A DNA stretch of 64,000 nucleotides from Amia ocellicauda (GCF_036373705.1 NC_089856.1:30414298-30478297), one strand, 5' to 3'; positions 30,101 through 43,985 are shown, counted from the first letter of the stretch. The notes: generated by a model from the letters alone, not told the origin. Numbers and translations are program-made.

Positions 30101-33100
30101 AGCCCCAGTAAATATTAACTTGGAATCTCAGAAATTCTTACTTCTTTCTCAGAAAGGAACCCCACCGCTCACCCCTTCATCGATATAGAAAAAGAAAAAC
30201 TAAAAACTCTCTCTACATGGCCCTAATATGCTTCCGTAAGACTAATATGTTATAAGGATATTGGATAATTTATTTATATATGGGCCCCCCCTCGCTCTCT
30301 CACAGTCTTACCCCTGGGGAGGTGTACTTGTTCACAACAAATGGACCAATATGGAAGTTGCACAACCTCAGGAACAGATTGAAAGCTGGCCCTGTGGGAG
30401 ACAGACAGACAAACTGCAACATAAGGACAGAGTCATAGACCATAGGGCAGACACAGAGGCTTTAAGACAGATGGAGGATAGTAACTAACTGTTGTATGAC
30501 AATCATCCTACAAACTGAATTAAATCTTTACTTGGTATTACTGTATAGAAATTCGCCTGTTAAAGTTCCCCAGCAAACACAGAATGAAATAAATAAATGT
30601 TTAAAACTCAGGGTGCAATCTGTCCTCATCACCCATCCTCCCGACCTGTTTTTTCTGAATTAATCTCCCAAAGAGTCTTTATATTATAATACATAGATGC
30701 CTGCTACTATACAATGAAACACTGCCAGGAAAGAGAGCAGAGCACAACTGACCGATCAGCAGCCCAGCTTGCCGGCAGGCCATCACAGCAGCAAACACGG
30801 TGGCGCGGTCCTCCGGTGCAGTGCTCCGTGTCAGGTACCCGAAGATGGAGGCCCCTGCGCCCGTGCCAATACCTGCACACAACACAGCATGAGTACAACA
30901 CCAGCCATATATATGGAAGCTTTCTAGTGCCAAAATACAAAACAATACATATGTTGAAATAGAAACATTATCGGCGTATTGCTTTACAGGATGTTGTGAA
31001 TTTGTCGTGCTATAATGAAATACAATGCACACGTTGTTAAACAATACAAGCTAATTTGCATAATTGTATTGATGATGTCACATTAGCTACTAATGTATAG
31101 ATTTGAATGAAAATCCTACACACAGATTATATTGACTTTGACTTGAAACATGTTACCCTTCAAGTAAAAGCACCTTACTTATAATAAACTGTATGTGCAG
31201 TGACGTATGTGTGTTAACTTTAAATTTGTATTTTATTCAATAAGGGAAAAGAGTCAGAAATTTCTGGCTCCCAGGTGTCTTTTATACAGGTAACGAGCTG
31301 AGATTAGGAGCACTCTCTTAAAGGAAGCGCTCCTAATCTCAGATCGTTACCTGTATAAAAGACACCTGTCCACAGAAGCAATCAATCAATCAGATTCCAA
31401 TCTCTCCACCATGGCCAAGACCAAAGAGCTGTCCAAGGATGTCAGGGACAAGAATGTAGACCTACACAAGGCTGGAATGGGCTACAAGACCATCGCCAAG
31501 CAGCTTGGTGAGAAGGTGACAACAGCTGGTGCGATTATTCGCAAATGGAAGAAACACAAAATAACTGTCAGTCTCCCTCGGTCTGGGGCTCCATGCAAGA
31601 TCTCACCTCGTGGAGTTTCAATGATCATGAGAACGGTGAGGAATCAGCCCAGAACTACACAGGAGGATCTTGTTAATGATCTCAAGGCAGCTGGGACCAC
31701 AGTCACCAAGAAAACAACTGGTAACACACTACGCCGTGAAGGACTGAAATCCTGCAGCGCCCGCAAGGTCCCCCACCTCAAGAAAGCACATGTACAGGCC
31801 CATCTGAAGTTTACCAATGAACATCTGGATGATTCAGAGGAGAACTGGGTGAAAGTGTTGTGGTCAGATGAGACCAAAATCAAGCTCTTTGGCATCAACA
31901 CAACTCTCCGTGTTTGGAGGAGGAGGAATGACCCCAAGAACACCATCCCCACCGTCAAACATGGAGGTGGAAACATTATGCTTTGGGGGTGTTTTTCTGC
32001 TAAGGGGACAGGACAACTGCACCACATCAAAGGGACGATGGACGGGGCCATGTACCGTCAAATCTTGGGTGAGAACCTCCTTCCCTCAGCCAGGGCATTG
32101 AAAATGGGTCGTGGATGGGTATTCCAGCATGACAATGACCCAAAACACACAGCCAAGGCAACAAAGGAGTGGCTCAAGAAGAAGCACATTAAGGTCCTGG
32201 AGTGGCCTAGCCAGTCTCCAGACCTTAATCCCATAGAAAATCTGTGGAGGGAGCTGAAGGTTCGAGTTGCCAAATGTCAGCCTCGAAACCTTAATGACTT
32301 GGAGAGGATCTGCAAAGAGGAGTGGGACAAAATCCCTCCTGAGATGTGTGCAAACCTGGTGGCCAACTACAAGAAATGTCTGACCTCTGTGATTGCCAAC
32401 AAGGGTTTTGCCACCAAGTACTAAGTCGAAGGGGTCAAATACTTATTTCCCTCATTAACATGCAAATCAATTTATAACTTTTTTGAAATGCGTTTTTCTG
32501 GATTTTTTTGTTATTATTCTGTCTCTCACTGTTAAAATACACCTACCATTAAAATTATAGACTGATCATTTCTTTGTCAGTGGGCAAACGAACAAAAGCA
32601 GCAGGGGATCAAATACTTTTTCCCCTCACTGTATATAGCAGTACTCTTTTACTTTGAAGTTACTTAACTCTTATATACAGGGATTACAGCTGTAGGGTCG
32701 TGTGGTTGGAGGGGAGTGGGGGATGAAGAGGATGCTTGCAGAAACAACTTTAACCCCTTACCTGCCACCAGCCGGCTGGATAGCAGCAGCCACTTGGAGT
32801 AGCCCATGAAGTACATGAAGTTACCTAGGAAGATGAAAGAGAGAGGGGACAGAGGTGAAATGGCAAGCATTCAAGTGCAGTACAGCTATTCATGTTTTTC
32901 TTTCATACCTTGCCCTTGCCACCACCCTCCCTGCCCCACAACAGACACACAGGGTTGTTCCTCAATCATCAGCACTAACATTTGTAATACATATTGTTCA
33001 TGAGTTGTGTTTGCTAGTCTAGAAGCAGCCCACGTTGGGCCACATTGTGCCACATTGTAAAATCTTATCTAGCCAGCATTTCAACATTCCTTTGCAACAC

Positions 33101-35886
33101 TGGGAGATGCGTGCATTCCTTTGTAACTTTCTGGCAGGGCCAACAAAGACTTGGAGCTCACCAGCGATCTCAAAGATGTTGGCAAACAAGATGATGGCTT
33201 TGGTTTTACGTGTGCGGTCCGACCAGTGCCCAAACAGTGGCCCACACAGCAGTCCACTCAGGCTGAATGCAGAGAGACCTAGACCCAGGAAATATGGCTC
33301 GGCATCCAGAGTCTGCAGATAGCGCCAGATAGTGGGTAAGATCACCGCTGGGGAGAGAGGGGAAAAGGAGGAAGGGAAGGAATGACAGAGAGAGAGAGGG
33401 AAGATAAGGATAACTTAATTAATTGATTTCATTTCTTTATGCACATATGCACATCACATTGGTTTCTAAAGTGGCGTTTTCTATCAGATCTTCCTTAGTA
33501 GGCAGTCATGTGCAGCTTTAATGGTGGTAAGAGTTTATTGACTGAAAGATTGTTTTGTTTTTTTTTGTGTCCCAAGAAGGTGGTATAGGGAATAGGAGAC
33601 AGGATCTGACTGCAGACCCATCTTGTCTGTTCCTGAAATGGGCTCTTTATTTCTTACATTGCTTAATCATTATTGCCTGCTGGCTGTTGTCTCCGTTACC
33701 TGCTCTCCTATGACGGGGAGGACATCTCCCCTGAAAGCAACCCCTGTCTAACATTAAACATTAATGACTCTCTGAGCTGCATGAACAGTCACTGCTTGAC
33801 CCCAACAACCCCTTCAGTTGGATCCACCTGCCTGTTGCCAAGTACTGATGCCAAGGCAAAGGGCACAGTGCCTTCCTAGTATAAAATAAACCATGAAACA
33901 ATGTATTTGCTGTGGTATGCAAGGTACAACGTCTAACTATAAATGACTCAAAAAACATGAGAAAACATTAAACATTTGCAGCATATAGGCTAGCTTGCAA
34001 ATTTAATATGGTGGCAACAGCAGTAAAAAAAATGTTTAAAGCAAATCTTTATACATCACCTCAAGATATGCCACAAACTTAAGACTACTTAAAATATATA
34101 AGAGAGAGGTAGCATAAAAACCTTTGTGGTCCTGGTTTCTACTGAGATATGGGCCCATGAAAGTAAGTAGGTTATTTATACAGATAACTATACATATATT
34201 ACATATACTCAACACATCACCATCACCCTACATCCATCCACTGCTGAATCATGCCTCTCCAACAGGTTTCCACTTATACATATCTATTTGTTTGTTTTTC
34301 ACAGCAACTCTCAATGTGTTCATGACTTTGGACTTGGAAGAAAATATAATCAATTTAGAGATGATTTGAAAATGTTGAACTGATTTGAAGGTTTTGCTGA
34401 TTATATATTTGCACCTGAAGATCTGCAGCTTCAATAAAAAATAAAATACTCTCATATCCAAGCAAGAAAACTGGACTTAAAGTTAGCCTGAGTATAACTA
34501 AAGACATGTTTAACAGCTTTGTTAAATTAGGAAAATGTAAGTAAATCAATGAATACGCGAAGAAGTCTACCTTAGACAACATCTCAACACACAGAGATAT
34601 TATGGAAGAAATGAAAAGAAGGGTGAAAATGGGATGGAGTGCATTTGGAAGAAACCACATGCTGTTGAAAGGAAATCTACCCAATTGCCTGAAAAGAAAT
34701 TGATCTATGCATACTACCAGTGCTCACTTATGGCTGTGAAACCTGGTCACTAAATGCAAAAAAGTTACAGAAACTGTGGACAACACAAATAAGCATGGAA
34801 CATGTATGATTGGAATAACAAAGAGATAGAAAATAAATTAATGACCCATCGTGCACATTTGGTGTCCATTAGTAACTGAGTGATCCAAGGATCCTATCCA
34901 GTCTGATTTTAAATGTTCTCAAATTTTCAGCTTCAACCACATTACTGGGGAGTTTGTTCCAGATTGTGACGACTCTCTGTGTGAAGAAGTGTCTCCTGTC
35001 TTCTGTCTTGAATGTCTTGAAGTCCAATTTCAATGTGTGTCCCCGGGTCTGTCTTCCAGTCAGTTGGCACATCCCCTGTTCTAAGTGTCATTTGGAATAT
35101 TTCAGTTAGTGGCCTATAAATAATTTCCCTCATTTCTTTAAGTACAGTTGGAAATATACCATCTGGCCCAGGTGATTTGCTTGTTTTTAATTCTGCTAGT
35201 CCCTTTAGTACCTCCTCCTCCTTTATCCTGATCTCTCTTAGAAGCAAATGGAAACATGTTGGGGAAGCCTTCATCCAGCAGTGTATCGAAATAGGCTTTG
35301 GGGATGGTCATATATATTCCGTATACACACACACACACACTTTGCGTTTTCGAGTTAAAGGTCCGAAGTTACTATTGTGCATTCCTGCCATACTGTCATC
35401 CCACAACTTCTGTTTCCTTGGGTGGGAAAAAATGACTAATGTTGGTTATTTGATTCCCAGTAGTTTTTTCCAGGAGAGCCAACTATACTATTAAGAATTA
35501 CCACTCATTGTCGAGTAGCAAAACATTATTGAAATTGAAAAAGTGATCGTTTTAAAATAATCGGTTGCCGGGATCCTCACAGAACCTCCTTCAAATTGAA
35601 AGCATACACAGAATGAAGCTGCATTATAATCTAATAATACTGTGGTTTATTTTTGATTAAATTAACTAAAAAAAAAACGTTAGTGAAGAATGCCAGTTTT
35701 AGAACTGCAAACTACATTCCGGTAAACAGAAATTAATCATTATGGGAGACAGACATTTAGAAAGCAAACCCCCAAAAAAGCACTGAATAACGAAAAGGAC
35801 TGATACTTACCATATTCAATGCCACTAAAAAGGAACATGAGCCCGATTGTGAAATACGTCAACTTCTTCTTTCTCTGGTAATCCAT
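20925..35886 (-). CDS. MFSD8/CLN7-like major facilitator transporter
   Basis: The 11 coding exons, in transcription order, are 35886-35811, 33347-33162, 32824-32762, 30872-30753, 30391-30312, 29171-28874, 24164-24091, 23786-23573, 23315-23193, 21997-21867 and 20993-20925. All junctions are GT-AG and they join in one frame to 477 residues (human MFSD8 has 518). The chain has alternating hydrophobic segments expected of a 12-helix carrier. An MFS loop 2-3 signature, GHWSDRTRK, lies at residues 65-73. A Glu/Ser/Pro-rich loop (about 197-274) separates the two halves, and a GLATILGPL motif sits in exon 10. MFSD8 is a lysosomal or endosomal membrane protein of the CLN7 disease family; that location is inferred here. 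Small differences suggest an MFSD8-like paralogue rather than the MFSD8 orthologue. A polyadenylation signal lies near 20405-20410. Introns carry Tc1, LINE and terminal-repeat insertions, but no exon is broken. Confidence 0.9.
22629..22821. mobile_element. Solo terminal repeat of a Tc1-like family
   Basis: About 193 bases match the terminal repeat of the Tc1-like family found at 31258-32631 and 54462-56040, including the inner direct repeat (TACTTATTTCCCTC) and the outer end (TTTTTTCCCTCACTG) followed by TA. No transposase body or partner end is nearby. It lies in intron 10 of the MFSD8-like gene, outside the splice sites. Confidence 0.85.
24187..24228. repeat. (CATA)n microsatellite
   Basis: About nine CATA units followed by a short CA and TA tract, just upstream of the first Tc1-like element of the intron 7 cluster. 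The short open frames across it are repeat artefacts. Confidence 0.9.
24253..25441 (-). mobile_element. Tc1/mariner-like element A with frameshifted transposase
   Basis: The element has 27-base inverted ends starting CTCACCTAAAGGATTATTAG, and TA-rich flanks hide the TA duplication. The minus strand encodes the transposase in two overlapping frames. One holds the N-terminal helix-turn-helix part (25303 to about 25020). The other holds the catalytic part (about 25038-24283), with [16 protein letters not shown] and [11 protein letters not shown]. Thirty-six residues separate the second Asp from the catalytic Glu, a DD36E spacing rather than the DD34E usual for Tc1. A single frameshift near 25020-25040 breaks the frame, so this copy is a pseudogene. 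It lies in intron 7 of the MFSD8-like gene, in the same orientation. Confidence 0.9.
25475..27038 (-). mobile_element. Tc1-like element B, internally deleted
   Basis: The inverted repeats are long, about 200 bases, and begin CAGTGCATCCGGAAAGTATT. Each contains an inner direct repeat (GTACATAAGTATTCACAGCC), the IR/DR layout of fish Tc1 elements. The transposase on the minus strand starts at about 26626 and ends prematurely at 26228, after the DNA-binding part. A second block (26078-25755) carries QQDNDPKHT and [11 protein letters not shown]. The part encoding the first catalytic Asp (WSDE) is missing, because sequence is joined directly from the linker to the region near residue 160. An in-frame stop sits just before 26078. 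It is a dead copy in intron 7 of the MFSD8-like gene. Confidence 0.9.
27060..27122. repeat. Compound (AT)n(CATA)n microsatellite
   Basis: About sixteen AT units followed by CATA units fill the gap between Tc1-like elements B and C. Confidence 0.9.
27124..28424 (-). mobile_element. Tc1-like element C, degraded transposase
   Basis: Inverted ends start CACTGCTCAAAAAAATTAAG (one or two mismatches) and are flanked by TA on both sides (27122-27123 and 28425-28426). The minus strand carries transposase pieces in shifted frames. These are an N-terminal paired-like helix-turn-helix (28133 to about 27970), a middle piece with TDESRFTLS (about 27830-27620) and a C-terminal piece (27622-27263) with QDSARPHVA and [12 protein letters not shown] at DD34E spacing. 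At least two frame disruptions make it a pseudogene. It is the third element in intron 7 of the MFSD8-like gene. Confidence 0.9.
31273..31367 (+). promoter_or_regulatory. Palindromic TATA-containing module upstream of Tc1 transposase
   Basis: Two 39-base arms (31273-31311 and 31329-31367) are reverse complements with one mismatch, around a 17-base spacer. The right arm contains GTATAAAAG on the plus strand, 48 bases or more ahead of the ATG at 31411. The left arm holds the same box on the minus strand. It looks like a promoter able to fire both ways; that function is inference. Confidence 0.5.
31411..32424 (+). CDS. Tc1-like transposase, intact open reading frame
   Basis: A 337-residue uninterrupted frame typical of fish Tc1 transposases, which cut and paste DNA at TA sites. 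The N-terminal helix-turn-helix DNA-binding part (about residues 1-110) includes [12 protein letters not shown] and a basic linker, IIRKWKKHK. The DDE catalytic core follows: Asp153 in LWSDETK, Asp241 in QHDNDPKH and Glu276 in [11 protein letters not shown], giving DD34E spacing. A glycine-rich box ([11 protein letters not shown]) lies at about 183-193. The frame starts at the first ATG after the palindromic module. Because the 5' terminal repeat is missing, this copy should not move itself, but its protein could in principle act elsewhere if expressed. Confidence 0.93.
   Translation: MAKTKELSKDVRDKNVDLHKAGMGYKTIAKQLGEKVTTAGAIIRKWKKHKITVSLPRSGAPCKISPRGVSMIMRTVRNQPRTTQEDLVNDLKAAGTTVTKKTTGNTLRREGLKSCSARKVPHLKKAHVQAHLKFTNEHLDDSEENWVKVLWSDETKIKLFGINTTLRVWRRRNDPKNTIPTVKHGGGNIMLWGCFSAKGTGQLHHIKGTMDGAMYRQILGENLLPSARALKMGRGWVFQHDNDPKHTAKATKEWLKKKHIKVLEWPSQSPDLNPIENLWRELKVRVAKCQPRNLNDLERICKEEWDKIPPEMCANLVANYKKCLTSVIANKGFATKY
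34385..34845 (+). mobile_element. RTE-type LINE fragment (reverse transcriptase C-terminal part)
   Basis: Plus-strand translation with frameshifts gives [12 protein letters not shown], where FADD is expected at the catalytic centre. It continues with [36 protein letters not shown] and [17 protein letters not shown]. These match, in order, the RTE/BovB-like reverse transcriptase C-terminal region. The second catalytic Asp of FADD is replaced by Tyr, and stops are present. It is a dead relic in intron 1 of the MFSD8-like gene. Confidence 0.75.
34861..35275 (-). mobile_element. CR1-like LINE fragment with internal deletion
   Basis: On the minus strand a reverse-transcriptase start block (SKSPGPDGI, then [12 protein letters not shown]) is joined directly to the CR1-type C-terminal block ([33 protein letters not shown]). 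About two thirds of the normal RT domain, including the catalytic YADD region, is missing. The junction lies near a CTGGAAGACAG motif at about 35050. It is a dead relic abutting the opposite-strand RTE fragment. Confidence 0.8.
35324..35340. repeat. (CA)n microsatellite
   Basis: Short perfect CA run in intron 1 of the MFSD8-like gene. Confidence 0.85.
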
Positions 35887-35889
35887 CCA

Positions 35890-36460
35890 GGCGGCTGCTT
35901 TATTTGTGTCGGTGTATTAATGTATTTATGAATTGATCTCAAACGACGCTGTCACCGTCACGACTGCGAGCTTCCCGGCTGCGCCCGGCTGAGTAATGAA
36001 GGCGACTGTGTAGCTAATTATACCTGTCCATCAGATTACAGTCGCAAACGAGTCCATCCTCCACTGCCTTTCCGTAACCGGGACAATAGTTATCCTGCTT
36101 TGGAGGGTCGGCTACAACTACAAGACAGCGGACAGGGGCACTGCACTGCGCAGGGCACACACCGCGCATCGCTACGCGTCCAGTGGGAGGTTGCCGGCTT
36201 TTGCAGCTCGTCGTCGAGGCAGCCGGTTAAAGAGCCGTATGTCAGTTTGACCCGCCTCGCCCCCCTGTTTGGTTTCACACGAGAGTCCATAATCCGCTTC
36301 CAATGCATGCTATTGCGGGGATTGATTTGGCAAATTGGTGTACGCGGGTCGTTTTAACATTTTAACATGTTAACAGAAGACAGCACTAAGTGACAAGAGC
36401 CAACCTGTGCAGCGAAGCACTTCCGGGTCTTAGGCGCGTCTGATCGTGCTTCACCTGTGG
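35890..36460. promoter_or_regulatory. CpG-rich promoter region of the MFSD8-like gene
   Basis: GC- and CpG-rich DNA directly upstream of the first coding exon, with GC-box-like CCGCCTCGCCCCCC near 36250. No TATA box is seen. It probably holds the start site of the minus-strand gene. Confidence 0.5.
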
Positions 36461-38550
36461 ATCACACCATGTACAGCACACATAAAGAAACAGCATATCT
36501 TTTTGGTTCTTATGATGGGTTAACGTGAATGGAAATACGTTACTTTATATAAGGATTTGTAGTAGTATAATTTTTGGACTGAATGAGAATACAATTATTT
36601 TTTTAATCTATGCGAAACCTTAAAAACATACAATTTGCTCGGCACTGTTCAGCTGAGCTGGTAATAATGGGGGAAATTGATATAGTCTGCTGTGGACAAA
36701 CTCACTCAAGGTAAAGACTGAGGGGGTGGGGTGCAGGGTGGTCTACATATGACCCTGCCTGAACAGAATGATTCAGGGATTATCCGCGGGTCCCTGCGCT
36801 GCTGCTTCCCACTCCTGTTACATTCATTTTCCAAACACTAGACGCTCTGATCCACTCCATCCATTATTCACAACCACCTGCACTTCCCAGCTCCCGTTCC
36901 CCTCTGGACTGAAGCCCGGGATACAGCAATGTCATATCACTTCATCACTCTACTATTCAATACACTATTCCTTTAGGACCTTCAGACCCCATACAAAAAC
37001 GTTCAAAAAGTTCTACAATCTTATTGCTGGGTAAGGCAATACTACCCAGAAGTTCTATATATGTTTTACTTGTATGTTTGTACGTGTTAAAAGAGTTAGA
37101 GCATGTCCAGGACTCAGTGTTGAGTAGCAGTGTTTTCCCAGCCATTCACGTCTCTGGGTTTATTTCTCTGTCTCCACTCACAGTACATATCTCACTCCAA
37201 AACAAATTAAGAAAGTCTAACTGTATCCCTTCTGCACCAATTAAAAGTCTGTCTTTTCCAGCATTCCAGCTGCCCTGTGACTTTTATTTACCACACTGAC
37301 ACAGGCCTGCCTGTTTCCTCCATTCATAGCTAAGCACTCAGGCATTAGAGTTTTAGATAAATCCACAATTAAATTCAATTCAATTTTCATTGGCATCAGT
37401 CTGTGCATTGTCTCTTGGCTGGCTTCAGTAAGAAATTAAATTCTGTGGATCTGTAAATACAAATCAGAGTCTTGTGACCTGCATACACCTATAACCAGGG
37501 GTTCATTTTGGAGCTGGGGGAGCCCTGTTTGAGTCAGAGCAGAATTTGGGACACTGGTGATAAATTACCATATAAAAGCACTAGATAGTAGATTATGATT
37601 CAGACAAGGGGAGTGAAATAAAATGTGGGGAGATCCAGGGATATCGTTGCTTTGAATATGTTTTTCAGAACATGCAGCTTTTTGGTACACTTTGAGACAT
37701 ACATTAAAAAAAAAAAAAAACGTATCAATGTTTCACAGAGGGTCCTTTTGATTGGCAAGATATTCATAGTCACGGTCTGTGATTGGGTAAAAATATCAGA
37801 TCTCGACGGCTGATGACAGCCACAGTAATGTCCTTTTCACTGGACAATATCATTCGCGTGTTCGGCAGTGCAGCATTGGAGTGCAGGTTTCTTTTCATCA
37901 GAAAAAAGTACACCACAACAAGAAGACAACAACTTTTTCTAAATTTGCACACTTTCTTAAACATTGTGGTAGACTAGCTAATTTACCACAGCACTTGATG
38001 TTGCTCAATCACAAACACTAACGTCACAGTTGCTAACTTACATCATCCTCCTTAGCCTGGCAAAAGTTTTATATCGATCGATAGGACTTAAAACTTTAGA
38101 GTCACTTATTTTGACTAAGGTGCTTGGTGATTCACAAGCAGTCTCTGACATTAGTTAGCTCAATGCAACCTACCATTATGTCTCACAACGTGGGAAAGAA
38201 TTGTGCTAATTATGTGCAGTTCAAGAAAGTGCGTGGCTCTCTGGGCGTGCACGACACACATACATCCTGGAAAGAGAGAGCAAGCCTTATCATTGAGCAC
38301 ACAGCAAGGATACGTACTCATCATAGCCTCATTCAATTTTGGATACATATATTTTAAGCTAAAATGTATTGTAAACTTTTTCCCCGACCATGGAGGCTGG
38401 CGGAGCCCGGTTCTGGTGAGCCCCGGCGCAATTTAACCATCTCCGATCTGCAACTCTGCTGCAGGGCTACAGCTTAAACTATCAAACATGATACAAGAAA
38501 AATAAATAAATCTCAGGGTTTAAGGATTTAAAAAATGAAAAAAAAAAACC
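36461..38550. other. Intergenic region, no gene seen
   Basis: No supportable exon. The part from 37800 to 38460 has moderate complexity and may be an old repeat, but I could not assign it. Poly-A runs occur at 37706-37720 and 38530-38548. Confidence 0.5.
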
Positions 38551-38568
38551 TTTATTTACATGTTAATA

Positions 38569-38582
38569 CCAGCAGATGGCTG
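38569..38582 (+). promoter_or_regulatory. Candidate CTCF binding site
   Basis: CCAGCAGATGGCTG matches the CTCF core with one mismatch. It lies just past the POLR2H polyadenylation signal, in the 3' part of that transcript. Motif evidence only. Confidence 0.35.
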
Positions 38583-38740
38583 CAAGAAACTATTGTCCAT
38601 TCCTCATAAGGTATCCAGTCTACCTGTACACACTGTTCCCCCCCCAGTGCTGACTGTCTGGTCTATGCTGTGTGTGTGCGTCTGGGTGGTAGGAGGCCAG
38701 ATATACGAGGAAGAGCTGTGCGGCAACAAAGTGTAGACAT

Positions 38741-40492
<1,752 letters not shown>

Positions 40493-40899
40493 GTCCTCTC
40501 ACCTGGAGGTACAAACAGATTAGGAATGTACAGCTGGAGATCATAGCAGCATAGCACTGAACCCATACAGCACAGCGACAGCAACACCATAAGCAATTTC
40601 TCCATAGGACATACAAGACATACCGAAGGAAACTAATACTTGAACTCAAATTTAATCTGACAAAAAGAAGTTAAAGAACTGTCACCGATATTTTTTCACA
40701 AACAAACGTCACAGTGACAGGGGAAAAGTAGCAGTTACATAATAAATGATCTGACCATATAATACCGAATATAATCACTTCCCGATGTATCATGTGATTA
40801 AGTAAATTATAAACTACACAGGAAAATGCACTGTCACACGCCAGCTAAAAACAACAGTTGATTACATTTTCCATGTTTTATTTTTATTTTATTAAGTTA

Positions 40900-41110
40900 A
40901 AACAGCATCCGACTTCACTTACTCTGTATTCTTTTTAAACTATGTGACGCGATGTCGCTGTTCGGATACTACAAAATGTATAGTAACAAAAACAACACGC
41001 AATTGTACTCCACTGTTCAATTCATCCGCACCGCACCGCAAACCCGCGCAGATCACCAACGTGCTCGACCTCTCAACTCTACACTCACTTTCTACTTCCG
41101 GGATCAAACG
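40900..41110. promoter_or_regulatory. CpG-containing putative POLR2H promoter
   Basis: CG dinucleotides cluster here (for example GACGCGATGTCGC and AACCCGCGCAG) in otherwise AT-rich DNA, 0.4-0.6 kb upstream of the POLR2H ATG. It is a likely site of the non-coding first exon. Inference from composition and position. Confidence 0.4.
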
Positions 41111-41305
41111 GAAGTTTCTATCTACCCTGTATCCATGGTGATCCACACTCTAGTATTAGTCTACATCTATGGTCGTTTTCTTAAACAGTAATCAACCAAC
41201 TAATTCATGTTAAAAAATATGAAATTATTATTATTTTACATTATGAATGTATTAAAACAATTAATGTTAAAACTTCAGTCCTCTCTGTAATTCAGTTGTT
41301 TAAAA

Positions 41306-41308
<3 letters not shown>

Positions 41309-41367
<59 letters not shown>
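41309..41367. repeat. (ATT)n microsatellite
   Basis: About nineteen ATT units in the head-to-head interval between POLR2H and PLAAT1. Confidence 0.95.
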
Positions 41368-41668
41368 CATTAGGGTAGTATTATTATTACTTTTTCAAAA
41401 ACGCTTACATTGAAGCAGATTATTTTAACATCAAAATTGTCTGCCTGTAGCAGATAACCAGCCTGTGGTTCAGGCAGGAACTTGTTGGCAGATTTGCAGA
41501 CAGAACAGAAAGCGCTGTCTGTCATTGTTCCCATTGAAAAGAAAAGCTTCTAGAAGTGACTACAGAAGTTTCTCACTGAGAGCATCGTTTTTGTTGGCCG
41601 ATTGGGGACCATGTGAGGGAAATCAGGCAGTGGTACCACGGAGTCAGTTTCTAAGGCAACTGTGTCCG

Positions 41669-41744
41669 GTTGCCTTGGCAACAGTAACACTTGATGTCGA
41701 GGCGGTGACAGCTTTAGAACTGTCCGAATTCTGTGATGACGTCG
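41669..41744. promoter_or_regulatory. RFX X-box plus CRE-like site
   Basis: GTTGCCTTGGCAAC (41669-41682) is a near-perfect palindromic RFX X-box. TGACGTCG (41737-41744) differs by one base from the CRE consensus and lies 54 bases away. An extra half site (AAGGCAAC) is at 41653-41660. RFX plus CRE pairs are known from promoters of ciliary, testis and other regulated genes. It lies 2.2 kb upstream of the PLAAT1 start codon and may mark its promoter. Confidence 0.5.
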
Positions 41745-42611
41745 ATGTTAGGGGGTGACGCTGTGTGTAACACCGCGCTAAATGACTAATTCAATTGCGT
41801 TGTTCGACTTATTCAGCTTTGGATTGCAGTAGTGTATATCTATCAGGAAAGACGAGCCCTCTCACTTTCCATGACGGGGGAGACTTGTTGATCACACTGG
41901 ATCGGGAATGGGGAAGCAGAAAGAGAAGCCTGCCTGTGTGTGAGTTTTATTACCATTGTTATTGTAATTATTATAAGTACTAGCAGTAGTATTACTCAGG
42001 TTGTGTCAGTAAATTCAAGGATAATCACTATCAGAGATTTAATAATTGCAATAGAGAATGGAGTGTTGTGTTTGATGATAGTGATTAACTAGTGTGTGTG
42101 GTTATATTTTACATGCAGAGCAGTTTTACCACCCAAAGTAAAACACTAATAATAACGTTAACCATATAAATAGTATAAATAACCTACATTTGTCTTTGAG
42201 GCAGTTTTCATGCTTAACAAAACTGAGATAATTCCTGGTTCTTCGATTAAGCTTGCTGTCAGCTAGATTTGGTTTTGTTTTAAGCAGGTGTTTTTTCAAC
42301 AGTACCTGGTAAACCTGTTGGACTTCGAGGACCAGGTTTGCCCACTGCTGGTGTAGTCAGTGTTATCTGTATGGATTGCATGTCTCAAGAGATCATGTGC
42401 AGTAGCACCTAACAATGGAGATGTCAGTGTCACTCTGACTAGGCGACAAGGCAACAGTTATGATGTTTAGTGTCATCTGAAATTCAGGGTACAGCAGGAT
42501 AGTATGTATTTCAGTGCATTAATGATCAAATAAAAATTACTACAATGGAATACAATTTGCACTAAGGATAAGAGCACAGAAGGGCTTTATTAAATGATTG
42601 TCACAAATAGT

Positions 42612-42667
<56 letters not shown>

Positions 42668-43984
42668 AATTGGGGGGGAAGAAACATTTGAGAGAAACTG
42701 TCACCCTGAACCAAAGTAAGATACCAGCCCTGGCAGAGGCATGTTCTGTGTGTTTCTCCATTCTCTTGGTGCTATTGTGTCTTTCTGTGGTACATAGGCT
42801 AGTGTATATTGTTCTCTACAGTCTGTATTGTACCTGCATGCCTATATTGTCCAGTCCTGGAGTGTTCTGCAGGGCCTCACATGTAGACAGAAAAAGCAGC
42901 CATTGTGTCACTTCTCTCCAGCATTCTCTGGCACTGTGGTATGTCCCTCAGGACAGCAGCTCAGAAAACAGCTCACTTTCCACTGCCTTCACACCACGAA
43001 AGATCAAATCGTACATTTTCTCCTCTTAGTCAGTTTTCTGTGCCCTCTGAGAAACACATGCAGTCGAATAGAGGAATACTTAAGCAAAGACAAGGAACTA
43101 GAGATACGGGCACAAAGGCTATTAACTCCATGTCATACTCCTGTCCAAGTTGCAGGGTTGATGCTGAGTTGCAAAGTGAGGTGTTGGTCCGACGGAGACG
43201 GATGTATGAATCTGAGTGGGGAGACAAACAGACGGTGAGACGGAGAGTTCATCACGGTGAGTCACAGCAGAGTCACTTAATACTGTCCCATACGCCTGGG
43301 AACTGCAGTGGACACGCTAATATTGTCCCATTTCTGTATGTGCAGTAGGGTACATGCTAAATACTACTGTCCTACTGTGTGCAATCTTGTGCTGTGGGCT
43401 GGGCCTCCTGGCCCTTTAAACCCTGGGCAGAGTGTGAAGAATGTAGTGCTAGTGGAGGGTTATATTTATCTGGGGCAGCGGAGAGAGCTGAGAAACAAAT
43501 GGAAGAAGGCCTAAGCCTCAGGGCAGTGTGGACATTGCTCACTTGACAGGAAAACCTAGCAATATGGTCAGCCCATTAACATGCCTTTGATTTTTTTTAA
43601 CTTTATAATACTTTTTGAGGTGTTTTCTGTTCCTTTCAGTTGGTGTGTGTGTGTGTGTGTGTCAGGCACCAGTCTTCTTGTGGGCACAGCCAGCCAGTAT
43701 GATAGTTTTTTGGACTCTCCTCCTTCTCAGAGGAAGACAAAGGAAGTCCTGGAGCTGGGAGACAGGGTGGTGCCTGGAGCCAAGACTCATGTAGGAATAG
43801 AAATAAGGCAACATAATCTGCAGTCAATTTAAATAGCCGTGAACGTAATCGCCAACTTGAAAACCACAACAACACAGTTGCCCAATGTTAGAATTTGGAG
43901 GGGAAAGGATTAAACATATTATAATTAAACTAGAAGCCCCAATGCTACATCCTGCATCCGTGTGACATCTATACTCTCTCCCCA
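41745..43984. other. Upstream region of PLAAT1
   Basis: This stretch probably contains the untranslated first exon and first intron of PLAAT1, because the coding start directly follows a splice acceptor at 43984-43985. The exact exon could not be chosen. It contains an (AT)n run (42613-42665) and a (GT)n run (43643-43663). No other coding domain was seen in its overlapping open frames. Confidence 0.5.
42613..42665. repeat. (GT)n(AT)n microsatellite
   Basis: A short GT start followed by about twenty-three AT units. It produces poly-Ile/Tyr open frames on both strands that are artefacts. Confidence 0.95.
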
Positions 43985-43985
43985 G

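Larger units (their letters stand above)
31258..32631 (+). mobile_element. Tc1-like element D, 5' end lost, transposase intact
   Basis: This belongs to the same family as the copy at 54462-56040. The 3' inverted repeat is complete (about 32434-32631, ending CCCCTCACTG then TA). The 5' inverted repeat is absent; similarity to the full copy starts only at about 31258. An uninterrupted transposase frame and an upstream palindrome remain. It sits in intron 3 of the MFSD8-like gene, antisense to it. Confidence 0.9.
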